From: Saprospiraceae bacterium
GTDB lineage: Bacteria; Bacteroidota; Bacteroidia; Chitinophagales; Saprospiraceae
Assembly (NCBI GenBank): GCA_020630455.1
Contig: JAHDBK010000306.1
Coordinates: forward strand, 1 to 5,222
Reading direction: 5' to 3'
DNA length: 5,222 nucleotides
The notes below the pieces were generated by a model. It was not told the DNA's origin, did not search any database, and saw nothing but the letters and a program-made list of their open reading frames with translations. Made by a program: the position numbers and the translations under genes. The number at the start of each line of letters is the position of its first letter. Positions within the stretch are counted from its first letter, which is position 1. Shown piece by piece: positions 1 to 5,222 of the stretch.

Positions 1-46
1 CGAAAAAACAGCTAAAGGAAAGTGGACAAATTGGTTAGCTTCTTAG
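1..46 (+). CDS. Possible 3' end of a truncated upstream gene
   Basis: Reading from base 2, the first 14 codons give EKTAKGKWTNWLAS followed by a TAG stop at 44-46. The Lys/Trp-containing tail looks like an ordinary protein C-terminus, and a palindromic hairpin begins 50 bases after the stop, as expected downstream of a gene. A second plus frame is also open from the window edge to a stop at 36-38, so the frame is not certain. The family cannot be named from this fragment. Confidence 0.35.
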   Translation, partial: EKTAKGKWTNWLAS

Positions 47-95
47 AGCATGTTTTAGACAATCAGATAATAGACTATAGACATTAGATTTTTTT

Positions 96-137
96 AATAA
101 GTGAATAATAAAGAAATTTCTTTATTATTCACTTATT
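96..137. terminator. 21-bp perfect palindrome, possible terminator
   Basis: Bases 96-116 are the exact reverse complement of 117-137, with no central spacer, so the sequence is a perfect 42-base palindrome. Its centre carries the core AATAAAGAAWTTTCTTTATT (107-126), shared with hairpins at 2164-2183 and 3623-3642. It lies 50 bases after the possible stop at 46. The T-tract that a classical intrinsic terminator needs is poor on both sides: the plus strand continues TGAAATAAAATTTTT. It may be a weak terminator or a member of a small palindromic repeat family. Confidence 0.45.
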
Positions 138-192
138 TGAAATAAAATTTTTACCACTTTATTAAATGACTAACTATTAAATTTTAATCTTT

Positions 193-298
193 ATGAGAAT
201 CAACATATTAAGAACTTGTCTTTATAAATATTTTATCGTTTATTCCGATAAACTCAAAAATATTTATTTCGCCAAAACCTCAATCTATTGATTCTCAT
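193..298. repeat. Imperfect 106-bp palindrome upstream of alkD
   Basis: ATGAGAATCAA at 193-203 is perfectly complementary to TTGATTCTCAT at 288-298. In the same register AAATATTT at 226-233 faces AAATATTT at 258-265, and about 12 of the 22 positions between these blocks also pair. The middle contains a separate hairpin, TTTATCG (232-238) with CGATAAA (246-252) around a 7-base loop. No flanking target duplication is visible. The rest of the 47-335 gap shows no gene; TAGAC occurs three times between 56 and 82, which looks incidental. The stretch could be a structured leader or small RNA of alkD, a decayed fold-back element, or partly chance in AT-rich sequence. Confidence 0.35.
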
Positions 299-335
299 TG
301 TGATAAATTTTAAACATGCTCTTAAATCTTTAAAT

Positions 336-1022
336 ATGTCATTTGAAAAAATTATAGAAAATTTACATCAAGAATTTATTAAAAATGAAAACCCTTATAA
401 TGCAGAAAAAATGTCTGCTTATATGCAGAATAAATTTTCTATGTTTGGCATTAAATCACCTCAAAGAAAAGAAATTTTTAAACCTTTTTTGAAAGAACTA
501 AAATCGAGTTATTTAGAAAATTATAAAGAAATTTCTTTATTAATGTGGCATAAAGACGAAAGGGAGTTTCAATATTGTGCTATTGAATTTTTACAAAAAT
601 CATATAAATACTGGGATGAAAATACCATTGATTTGTTAAGGGAACTAAATGTTCAAAAATCGTGGTGGGATACTGTAGATTTTATTGCATCTCATTTAGT
701 AGGGCATTATATGAAGACCTTTAGTGATGATGAATATGCGTTGATGAGAGATTGGAATCAAGATGATGATATGTGGATTGTAAGAACTTCAATTTTGTTT
801 CAACTCAGGTATAAAGAACATACTAATTGGGATTTATTAGTAGAAAATATATTAAGACATGAAGATTCTAAGGAGTTTTTTATTAGAAAGGCACAAGGTT
901 GGGCATTAAGGCAATATAGCCGAATCGCTCCAAATGAAGTCTTACAGTTTGTCAGAGCTAATCCTCAATTATCAGGATTGACTAGAAGAGAAGCCCTTAA
1001 AATTATTCATAAAAATCAATAG
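336..1022 (+). CDS. AlkD-like DNA alkylation repair glycosylase
   Basis: The predicted product is a 228-residue cytoplasmic protein of the AlkD/AlkC (DNA alkylation repair) family. These HEAT-repeat DNA glycosylases excise N3- and N7-alkylpurines, starting base excision repair without base flipping. The motifs that define Bacillus cereus AlkD are present: WWDTVD gives Trp111 and Asp115, MWIVRTS gives Arg150, and KAQGWALRQYS gives Trp189. These match AlkD Trp109, Asp113, Arg148 and Trp187 with a constant offset of two, so the active site appears intact. The length is close to the 237 residues of AlkD. The frame is open back to a TTG at 288, but that TTG lies in the arm of an imperfect palindrome and the extra 16 residues do not resemble family N-termini, so ATG 336 (MSFEKIIENL) is preferred. 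There is no Shine-Dalgarno sequence, as is usual in Bacteroidota. A lipoprotein gene follows 42 bases later on the same strand and may be co-transcribed. Confidence 0.9.
   Translation: MSFEKIIENLHQEFIKNENPYNAEKMSAYMQNKFSMFGIKSPQRKEIFKPFLKELKSSYLENYKEISLLMWHKDEREFQYCAIEFLQKSYKYWDENTIDLLRELNVQKSWWDTVDFIASHLVGHYMKTFSDDEYALMRDWNQDDDMWIVRTSILFQLRYKEHTNWDLLVENILRHEDSKEFFIRKAQGWALRQYSRIAPNEVLQFVRANPQLSGLTRREALKIIHKNQ
523..540. repeat. Intragenic copy of the AT-rich palindrome core
   Basis: Bases 523-540 form a perfect 18-base palindrome, ATAAAGAAATTTCTTTAT, identical to the centre of the hairpin at 96-137 (bases 108-125). It lies inside alkD, where it encodes part of NYKEISLL, so here it is not a terminator between genes. 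It may be a chance match favoured by AT-rich codons, or a recurrent motif. Confidence 0.5.
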
Positions 1023-1064
1023 ATGTTATTTCACTAAAATAATGTCAAAAAAAATATCATTTAA

Positions 1065-2165
1065 ATGAAAATATTTTTATTACAATTATTGCTAATATTA
1101 GCTTTAATGGACTGTGGAGGTCAAAAGGTCAATGATGACAATCCTACAAATGCTAAAGATGGAAATCATGTATTGACTAAACCTATTGTTCCTAGTACTA
1201 TGGGCAAAGAAGATTATCGACAATCTAGGATTGCATTTTATAATGTTGAAAATTTATTTGATATTAAAAATGAAAAAAACAAAGATGATGATGAGTTTAC
1301 TCCTCAGGGGAAAATGTCTTGGACAGAAGATAAGTATAAACAAAAAATCAATCATTTAGCCAAAGTCATTGATTTTTTAGGTGAACCAGATATAATGGGT
1401 TTGTGTGAAGTTGAAAATGAAGCAGTATTAAAAGACCTTATTAATCATAATGATATTAAAGAAGGCGCTTATGAGTTTGTTCATAGGGATTCACCAGATA
1501 ATAGAGGAATTGATGTAGCATTATTATATGATAGGCGATTTTATGAATTAGTAGAAAAAGAGTTTATAACTATTAATTTTCCAGCAAATATTGTTCAAAA
1601 CTATACAACTAGAGAAATTGTATATGCTCATTTAAAAAATAAAGAAGGTGAACATTTTCATGTATTGGTGAATCATTGGCCGAGTAGAAGAGGTGGTGTA
1701 GAAGAGTCTCAGCCAAAACGATTGTATGTAGCAGAACAAGCAAGAGCTAAAGTAGATGAAATAATTTCAAAATATGACAACCATCATATTGTATTAATGG
1801 GTGATTTTAATGATGAACCTATAAATAAAAGTATTTCTGAGGTTTTAGGTGCTCAAAAACCTGCTAAAAAAGTAAAATCTGAAGAATTATATAATCTTTT
1901 ATATGAAGCCGACCAGAAAGGAGAAGGTTCTCATAACTATAGAGGTGATTGGGGTATGCTAGATCAGATTATAGTATCAGGTTCTTTGTTAGATAAGAAA
2001 GGCTTTGAAGCTGCAAATGCCCAAGTATTTAATAGGAAATGGATGCTGTTTTATCATAGAGACACAGAGCAATATCGCCCTAATAGAACCTATAGTGGGG
2101 GTAAACATTATGGTGGATATAGTGATCATTTACCTGTGATGGTAGAAATAAAAAAGGCAAAATAA
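1065..2165 (+). CDS. Endonuclease/exonuclease/phosphatase-family probable lipoprotein
   Basis: The product is a 366-residue protein of the EEP superfamily (the DNase I, exonuclease III and sphingomyelinase fold), which hydrolyses phosphodiester or phosphomonoester bonds using divalent metal. All hallmark blocks appear in order: FYNVENLFD with Asn60 and Glu62, GLCEVEN with Glu115 as metal ligand, VNHWPSRRGG with His204, MGDFND with Asp247 and Asn249, WGMLDQI with Asp300, and YSDHLPV with Asp354 and catalytic-type His355. The N-terminus has Lys2, a hydrophobic stretch (residues 4-14) and Cys17 followed by GGQK and a polar Asp/Asn-rich linker, which suggests a lipoprotein exported to the envelope. 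The residue before Cys is Asp (LMDC), which is atypical for a lipobox, so lipidation is less certain than export. The closest style is the secreted EEP proteins common in Bacteroidota; DNA, RNA, nucleotide or lipid head groups are all possible substrates. The last codons and stop are embedded in the terminator stem beginning at 2151. Confidence 0.85.
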   Translation: MKIFLLQLLLILALMDCGGQKVNDDNPTNAKDGNHVLTKPIVPSTMGKEDYRQSRIAFYNVENLFDIKNEKNKDDDEFTPQGKMSWTEDKYKQKINHLAKVIDFLGEPDIMGLCEVENEAVLKDLINHNDIKEGAYEFVHRDSPDNRGIDVALLYDRRFYELVEKEFITINFPANIVQNYTTREIVYAHLKNKEGEHFHVLVNHWPSRRGGVEESQPKRLYVAEQARAKVDEIISKYDNHHIVLMGDFNDEPINKSISEVLGAQKPAKKVKSEELYNLLYEADQKGEGSHNYRGDWGMLDQIIVSGSLLDKKGFEAANAQVFNRKWMLFYHRDTEQYRPNRTYSGGKHYGGYSDHLPVMVEIKKAK

Positions 2166-2196
2166 TAAAGAATTTTCTTTATTATTTTGCCTTTTT
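2151..2196. terminator. Bidirectional terminator between convergent genes
   Basis: AAAAAGGCAAAATAATAAAG (2151-2170) pairs perfectly with 2177-2196 around the six-base loop AATTTT, giving a 20-bp stem. The stem ends in T runs on both strands: CCTTTTTG on plus and CCTTTTTTATTT on minus. It can therefore terminate both the EEP gene and accC. The EEP stop codon (2163-2165) lies inside the left arm, so coding and terminator sequence overlap. The inner part carries the palindrome core also found at 107-126 and 3623-3642. Confidence 0.85.
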
Positions 2197-2218
2197 GTAT
2201 ATTGTTAATATACAAAAA
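2192..2218. terminator. Second hairpin in the convergent zone
   Basis: TTTTTGTATATT (2192-2203) pairs perfectly with AATATACAAAAA (2207-2218) around a GTT loop. On the minus strand this is the first hairpin met after the accC stop (2222-2224), only four bases downstream. Its TTTTT arm (2192-2196) is the same five bases that end the larger hairpin at 2151-2196, so the two structures compete for that segment. The stem has a single G-C pair and is weak by itself. Confidence 0.55.
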
Positions 2219-2221
2219 ATA

Positions 2222-3562
2222 TTATTCTGTTAAATCAAAATCATTTAAAAATCCAGTATGGAAATCTCCTTCTTTGAATTTAGCATCTTTCATTAGACGC
2301 TGATGAAATGGAACGGTAGTTTTCACGCCTTCGACTATAAATTCATCTAATGCCCTTTGCATTTTTTTGATGCATTCTTCACGAGTTTGAGCTTTACAAA
2401 TTAATTTTGCAATCATAGAATCGTAGTAAGGAGGTACATTATACCCAGCATAAACATGTGTGTCAACTCTAACACCATGCCCTTTTGCACTATGGAAAGA
2501 AAGAATTTTCCCAGGAGAAGGTCTAAAGCCATTAAAAGGATCTTCAGCATTGATGCGACATTCTATAGCGTGTAATGTAGGTATATAATTTTTGCCAGTC
2601 AATTCAATTCCTGCAGCAACTTTAATTTGTTCTTTTATTAAATCATGGTCAATTACTTCTTCTGTAACAGGGTGTTCTACCTGAATACGAGTATTCATTT
2701 CCATGAAATAAAACTTTCTATACTTATCCACAAGGAACTCAACAGTACCAACACCTTCATAATTGATAGATTCGCCTGCTTTAATGGCGGCATTTCCCAT
2801 TTCCTCTCTCAACTCTGGAGTCATAAAAGGGGACGGAGATTCTTCCACCAATTTTTGATGTCTTCTTTGTATAGAACAATCTCTTTCAGATAAATGAACC
2901 ACTTTTCCAAATTGATCGCCTATAATTTGAAATTCTATATGACGAGGCTCTTCAATGAATTTTTCCACATAGATACCATCATTTCCGAAAGAAGCCTTAG
3001 CTTCTTTTCTAGCTAAATCCCATTGATTTTCGAATTCGCTTTCTTCCCAAACAATTCTCATTCCTTTACCACCTCCTCCAGCAGTTGCTTTTAGGATAAC
3101 AGGATAACCGATTTTTTTAGCAATTTTAGTACCTGACTTGACATCTTTTAATAAGCCTTCTGAACCAGGTACAACAGGAACACCCGCTTTTATCATGGTA
3201 TCTTTGGCAGTAATTTTATCTCCCATCTTGCGAATCATTTCGGCAGAAGGACCTATAAATTTGATACCATATTCAGTACATACTTCAGCAAAATCAGCAT
3301 TTTCTGCTAAAAAACCATAGCCAGGATGAATAGCATCGGCATTAGTGATTTCAACAGCAGCCATTATTTTGGGAACATTCAAATATGATTCTGCAGAAGA
3401 AGGAGGACCTATACAAACGGCTTCATCTGCAAATCGAACATGTAGGCTTTCTTTATCTGCCGTTGAATAAACAGCAACGGTCTTGATGCCCATTTCTTTG
3501 CAGGTTCTTATGATACGAAGAGCAATTTCTCCTCTATTGGCAATTAATATTTTTTTAAACAT
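2222..3562 (-). CDS. accC: Biotin carboxylase subunit of acetyl-CoA carboxylase
   Basis: AccC uses ATP and bicarbonate to carboxylate the biotin on AccB, the first half-reaction of acetyl-CoA carboxylase in cytoplasmic fatty acid synthesis. The 446-residue length matches the roughly 450 of stand-alone bacterial AccC, with no fused biotinyl domain. Domains are the N-terminal biotin carboxylase domain (residues 2-111, KILIANRGEIALRI), ATP-grasp (about 116-322) and the C-terminal domain (about 336-443). Key residues by comparison with E. coli AccC: Lys116, Lys158 before the glycine-rich ATP loop AGGGGKGM (161-168), His208, Lys237 in RRHQKLVEE, Glu275, and the MEMNTRIQVEHPVTE block with Glu288, Asn290, Arg292 and Glu296. 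Nothing essential looks missing. It follows accB on the same strand after 87 bases that contain a hairpin with a T-tract, so its level may be set partly by readthrough. Start ATG is at 3560-3562; no Shine-Dalgarno sequence is seen. Confidence 0.97.
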   Translation of the reverse strand: MFKKILIANRGEIALRIIRTCKEMGIKTVAVYSTADKESLHVRFADEAVCIGPPSSAESYLNVPKIMAAVEITNADAIHPGYGFLAENADFAEVCTEYGIKFIGPSAEMIRKMGDKITAKDTMIKAGVPVVPGSEGLLKDVKSGTKIAKKIGYPVILKATAGGGGKGMRIVWEESEFENQWDLARKEAKASFGNDGIYVEKFIEEPRHIEFQIIGDQFGKVVHLSERDCSIQRRHQKLVEESPSPFMTPELREEMGNAAIKAGESINYEGVGTVEFLVDKYRKFYFMEMNTRIQVEHPVTEEVIDHDLIKEQIKVAAGIELTGKNYIPTLHAIECRINAEDPFNGFRPSPGKILSFHSAKGHGVRVDTHVYAGYNVPPYYDSMIAKLICKAQTREECIKKMQRALDEFIVEGVKTTVPFHQRLMKDAKFKEGDFHTGFLNDFDLTE

Positions 3563-3617
3563 AGTTCATTTTTTTAAAACGACATGATAACTATATTTCT
3601 AAAAGAAATAATTAAAC

Positions 3618-3644
3618 AAAAAAATAAAGAATTTTCTTTATTTT
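3618..3644 (-). terminator. Hairpin with T-tract between accB and accC
   Basis: On the minus strand AAAATAAAG (3644-3636) pairs with CTTTATTTT (3629-3621) around a six-base loop, and the stem runs directly into further T residues (3620-3618). It begins six bases after the accB stop. The nine-base-pair stem has only one G-C pair, so it should be leaky. It could be a partial terminator that lowers accC relative to accB, or a processing or stability hairpin in an accB-accC message. It shares the core seen at 107-126 and 2164-2183. Confidence 0.55.
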
Positions 3645-3649
3645 GAGTT

Positions 3650-4186
3650 CTATCCATTAGGGTCAACTAAGAAAAGTACGGTGTCATATTCAACAGGACT
3701 TGCGTCTTCTACCACTACTTTTACTATTTTACCGCTTACTTCAGTTTCTATTTCATTGAATAATTTCATAGCTTCAACAATACAAACTACATCTCCTTGA
3801 GCTACATTATCACCTACTTTTATAAAAGGTGGCTTGTCAGGAGAAGGAGAACGATAAAAAGTACCGACCATTGGAGATTTTACTTCTAAATAATTGCTCG
3901 TATCTTCTGCTTTTTCTTCATTTTCAGCCTTATTAGGAGCTGGATTAGGAGCAGCAGGTGCAGGTGGAGGAGTCGTGTTTGCTGGTGTAACTGCAGGCAC
4001 GTGAGAAACTGGCATTACCGGAGAAGGTACTTGCACAACTTGAGGTACCTCAACTATATTTTTTTTACCCTTAAAATAACTTTTAGTTCTAATTGTTAAC
4101 TTTAAGTCTCCTTGTTTTAATTCAAACTCTGTTAAATTAGATTTGTTGATGAGTTTGATTAATTCTTGAATTTCTTTAAACTCCAT
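3650..4186 (-). CDS. accB: Biotin carboxyl carrier protein of acetyl-CoA carboxylase
   Basis: AccB (BCCP) carries biotin between biotin carboxylase and carboxyltransferase in acetyl-CoA carboxylase. The 178-residue protein has the expected plan. There is a short N-terminal helical region (residues 1-36, EFKEIQELIKLINKSNLTEFEL), then a Pro/Ala/Val-rich flexible linker (about 46-84), then a C-terminal biotinyl domain (about 98-176). The biotinylation motif EAMK places the modified lysine at 141, and SPMVGTFYRSPSPDKPPF (104-121) is the 'thumb' insertion typical of bacterial BCCP. It is slightly longer than E. coli AccB (156 residues), mainly in the linker. It sits 121 bases downstream of efp and 87 bases upstream of accC, all on the minus strand. 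ATG 4184-4186 gives the conserved N-terminus. Confidence 0.97.
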   Translation of the reverse strand: MEFKEIQELIKLINKSNLTEFELKQGDLKLTIRTKSYFKGKKNIVEVPQVVQVPSPVMPVSHVPAVTPANTTPPPAPAAPNPAPNKAENEEKAEDTSNYLEVKSPMVGTFYRSPSPDKPPFIKVGDNVAQGDVVCIVEAMKLFNEIETEVSGKIVKVVVEDASPVEYDTVLFLVDPNG

Positions 4187-4307
4187 ATTAATTTTGGTTT
4201 GGTCGATTTAATATACAAATAATTACATTTAAAAAAACGTATTTTTTAAGAAAAGCCTAAATTATACATTTTTTTATAATTACAAAAATAGAAATAATAA
4301 ATATTTA

Positions 4308-4871
4308 CTATTTTGCTCTTTCTACATAAGAAGCCGTTCTAGTATCTATTTTTATTTTTTCACCCGAATTTATAAATAAAGGAACTCTAATTTCTGCACC
4401 TGTTTCTATTGTTGCAGGTTTTAGAGAGTTAGTAGCCGTATCTCCTTTAACACCAGGTTCTGTATAAGTTACTTCAACAATCATGTATTGAGGCATATCT
4501 AATGTTAGGGGGACATTTTTTTCTGCATGAAAAAGAATATCTACATCCATTCCTTCTTTTAATAATAAAGGATTGTCTAATAATTTTTCTTGAATAGCTA
4601 CTTGCTCATAAGATTCATTATCCATGAAATGATAACCCATGTCATCATTATATAAATATTGATGTTTGCGTCTTTCAACTCTAACATCATTTAACTTATG
4701 ACCAGCAGGCCAAGTATTTTCTAAGACTTTACCTGTTGTTAAGCTTTTAATTTTTGTTCTTACAAAAGCATTACCTTTTCCAGGTTTTACATGTAAAAAT
4801 TCTACAACAGTATAAATGTCATTATTGTATTCTATACATAAACCGTTTCTAATATCTGATGTACCAATCAT
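4308..4871 (-). CDS. efp: Translation elongation factor EF-P
   Basis: EF-P binds between the ribosomal P and E sites and stimulates peptide bond formation at consecutive prolines. The protein has 187 residues, the normal length, with three beta-barrel domains: the KOW-like domain I (about 1-64), the OB domain II (about 66-127) and domain III (about 130-187). The domain I loop VKPGKGNAFVR puts Lys32 at the tip, equivalent to E. coli Lys34 that receives beta-lysine, so this is a lysine-type rather than an arginine-type EF-P. The C-terminal signature runs from Lys151 to Gly170 (KPATIETGAEIRVPLFINSG). The start at 4869-4871 gives an N-terminus (MIGTSDIRNGLCIEYN) typical of Bacteroidota EF-P. No modification enzyme is encoded in the window. 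A TACCTTTG promoter element lies 32-39 bases upstream. accB follows after 121 bases with no convincing terminator, so co-transcription is plausible. Confidence 0.97.
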   Translation of the reverse strand: MIGTSDIRNGLCIEYNNDIYTVVEFLHVKPGKGNAFVRTKIKSLTTGKVLENTWPAGHKLNDVRVERRKHQYLYNDDMGYHFMDNESYEQVAIQEKLLDNPLLLKEGMDVDILFHAEKNVPLTLDMPQYMIVEVTYTEPGVKGDTATNSLKPATIETGAEIRVPLFINSGEKIKIDTRTASYVERAK

Positions 4872-4902
4872 TGATTTAAATATTAATTTTTAAAATGCAG
4901 GA

Positions 4903-4910
4903 CAAAGGTA
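4903..4910 (-). promoter_or_regulatory. Bacteroidota-type -7 element for efp
   Basis: Read on the minus strand this is TACCTTTG, an exact match to the TAnnTTTG -7 consensus known for Bacteroides/Flavobacterium primary sigma promoters. It would give a 5' leader of roughly 25-30 bases before the efp ATG. No clear TTG-type -33 element is present at the usual spacing of about 19-21 bases, so this is half a promoter match. The MITE-like insertion lies about 85 bases further upstream and does not break it. Confidence 0.5.
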
Positions 4911-4994
4911 AGCATTAAAAACTTTTTATTCTCTTGTATTTATATTAAAAATATTTTTTGTTAATACTTTTATCATGTTAATGATACAAGTCTA

Positions 4995-5013
4995 AGTACA
5001 CTGTAACATAAAT
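4995..5013 (+). repeat. Left terminal inverted repeat of the MITE-like element
   Basis: AGTACACTGTAACATAAAT is the exact reverse complement of 5140-5158. The first A is ambiguous because AAGTCTAA is present on both flanks. The duplication could be 7 bp with the element starting AGTAC, or 8 bp with it starting GTAC. Confidence 0.85.
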
Positions 5014-5139
5014 TTATTGATTTTTTGAAATAAGAATTTTGTTTTGAATCAATGAACGCCCGCAGCCTAATAGCCTTAGCTATTAAGGCGAGGACGTGAA
5101 GCAGAGTCAGAACAAAAGGCTCTTTCAAAATGTAATTTT

Positions 5140-5158
5140 ATTTATGTTACAGTGTACT
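5140..5158 (-). repeat. Right terminal inverted repeat of the MITE-like element
   Basis: ATTTATGTTACAGTGTACT mirrors the left repeat perfectly over 19 bases and is followed directly by the second AAGTCTA. Perfect repeat and duplication matches suggest a fairly recent insertion. Confidence 0.85.
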
Positions 5159-5210
5159 AAGTCTAATTTTAATTATATTTACATCTCTATTAAATCAAAA
5201 TTTAAATAAA

Positions 5211-5222
5211 ATGGATAAAAAA
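5211..5222 (+). CDS. Possible 5' end of a divergent gene
   Basis: The last 12 bases read ATG GAT AAA AAA (MDKK), preceded by the A/T-rich tract TTTAAATAAA typical of Bacteroidota translation starts. This could be the first four codons of a plus-strand gene divergent from efp. Four codons cannot identify a family, and a chance ATG is possible. Confidence 0.3.

Larger units (their letters stand above)
4988..5165. mobile_element. MITE-like fold-back element with target duplication
   Basis: A 164-bp element (4995-5158) is bounded by perfect 19-bp terminal inverted repeats and flanked by the exact 7-bp direct repeat AAGTCTA (4988-4994 and 5159-5165), the usual footprint of transposition. The inner arms continue to pair imperfectly: TTTTGAAA 5023-5030 with 5123-5130, TTTTGTTTTGA 5037-5047 with 5107-5117 (one wobble), ACGCCC 5056-5061 with 5092-5097 (one mismatch), and TAATAGC 5068-5074 with GCTATTA 5079-5085 around a CTTA loop. 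The whole element can thus fold into one long hairpin. The core 5052-5110 is about 53% GC, far above its surroundings. It encodes no transposase, so movement would need a partner enzyme elsewhere. The parent IS family is not recognised. The rest of the 4872-5210 gap holds the efp promoter element and otherwise AT-rich sequence. Confidence 0.8.

Noticed and set aside
288..335. TTG-started 16-residue N-terminal extension of alkD
   Set aside because: The TTG sits in the arm of an imperfect palindrome. The ATG at 336 gives a family-like N-terminus and residue numbering close to B. cereus AlkD.
1042..1068. Eight-codon reading frame MSKKISFK whose TGA overlaps the ATG of the EEP gene
   Set aside because: It could suggest translational coupling, but it is too short, has no ribosome site, and such A-rich mini-frames arise easily by chance.
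2645..2893. Plus-strand open frame of 82 codons opposite accC
   Set aside because: It lies wholly antisense to a strongly supported accC, has no recognisable domain, and its composition is that expected of a complementary-strand shadow.
3138..3320. Plus-strand open frame of 60 codons opposite accC
   Set aside because: It is antisense to the conserved biotin carboxylase N-terminal and ATP-grasp coding region, with no independent evidence of coding.
4266..4288. T-rich/A-rich segment TTTTTTATAATTACAAAAA as a terminator after efp
   Set aside because: The possible stem is A-T only with an internal mismatch, and no stable hairpin followed by a T-tract was seen.
4283..4290. Minus-strand TATTTTTG, a match to the TAnnTTTG -7 box upstream of accB
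   Set aside because: The match is an A/T homopolymer-like octamer in very AT-rich sequence with no -33 partner, so it is not convincing as a separate accB promoter.
5052..5099. 15-codon frame (MNARSLIALAIKART) in the core of the MITE-like element
   Set aside because: It falls in the paired hairpin core, where base pairing explains the sequence, and it has no ribosome site.
1..5222. CRISPR array, tRNA or rRNA genes, integrase or defence genes
   Set aside because: No regularly spaced repeats, no cloverleaf or rRNA-like conserved segments, and no such protein motifs were found on either strand.

Overview
The window is AT-rich (roughly 30% GC by eye). It looks like a chromosomal segment from a member of the Bacteroidota, probably a Flavobacteriia/Cytophagia-like lineage. 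The reasons are the Lys/Asn/Ile-rich proteins, the near absence of Shine-Dalgarno sequences before well-supported starts, a TAnnTTTG-type -7 box upstream of efp, and protein styles (EF-P, AccB, AccC, secreted EEP phosphodiesterase) that resemble Bacteroidota homologues. This placement is inferred from sequence style and was not tested by a search.

Layout. (1) Positions 1-46 hold what may be the last codons of a plus-strand gene. A 289-base noncoding stretch follows, with a 21-bp perfect palindrome (96-137) and a looser 106-bp imperfect palindrome (193-298). (2) Two plus-strand genes come next: an AlkD-type HEAT-repeat DNA glycosylase (336-1022) and, 42 bases later, a probable lipoprotein of the endonuclease/exonuclease/phosphatase superfamily (1065-2165). 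(3) A compact convergent terminator zone (2151-2218) holds two overlapping hairpins. (4) Three minus-strand genes are transcribed in the order efp (4308-4871), accB (3650-4186), accC (2222-3562). They encode translation factor EF-P and two subunits of acetyl-CoA carboxylase, the biotin carrier and the biotin carboxylase. A hairpin with a T-tract lies between accB and accC. (5) Upstream of efp, a 339-base intergenic region contains a probable efp -7 element and a 164-bp MITE-like insertion with 19-bp perfect terminal inverted repeats and a perfect 7-bp target duplication. The final 12 bases may open a divergent plus-strand gene.

How the genes work together. AccB carries biotin on Lys141, and AccC carboxylates that biotin with ATP and bicarbonate. 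This is the first half-reaction of malonyl-CoA synthesis; the carboxyltransferase genes are not in the window. EF-P relieves ribosome stalling at polyproline, and it is encoded next to a proline-rich AccB, although AccB's longest proline run is only three residues. AlkD removes alkylated bases. The EEP protein is probably a secreted or surface-anchored phosphodiesterase of unknown substrate.

Novelty. All genes are recognisable families, and I see no undescribed multi-gene system. The most interesting material is noncoding: the MITE-like fold-back element upstream of efp, and a recurring AT-rich palindrome core (AATAAAGAAWTTTCTTTATT) at three intergenic sites and, almost complete, inside alkD.
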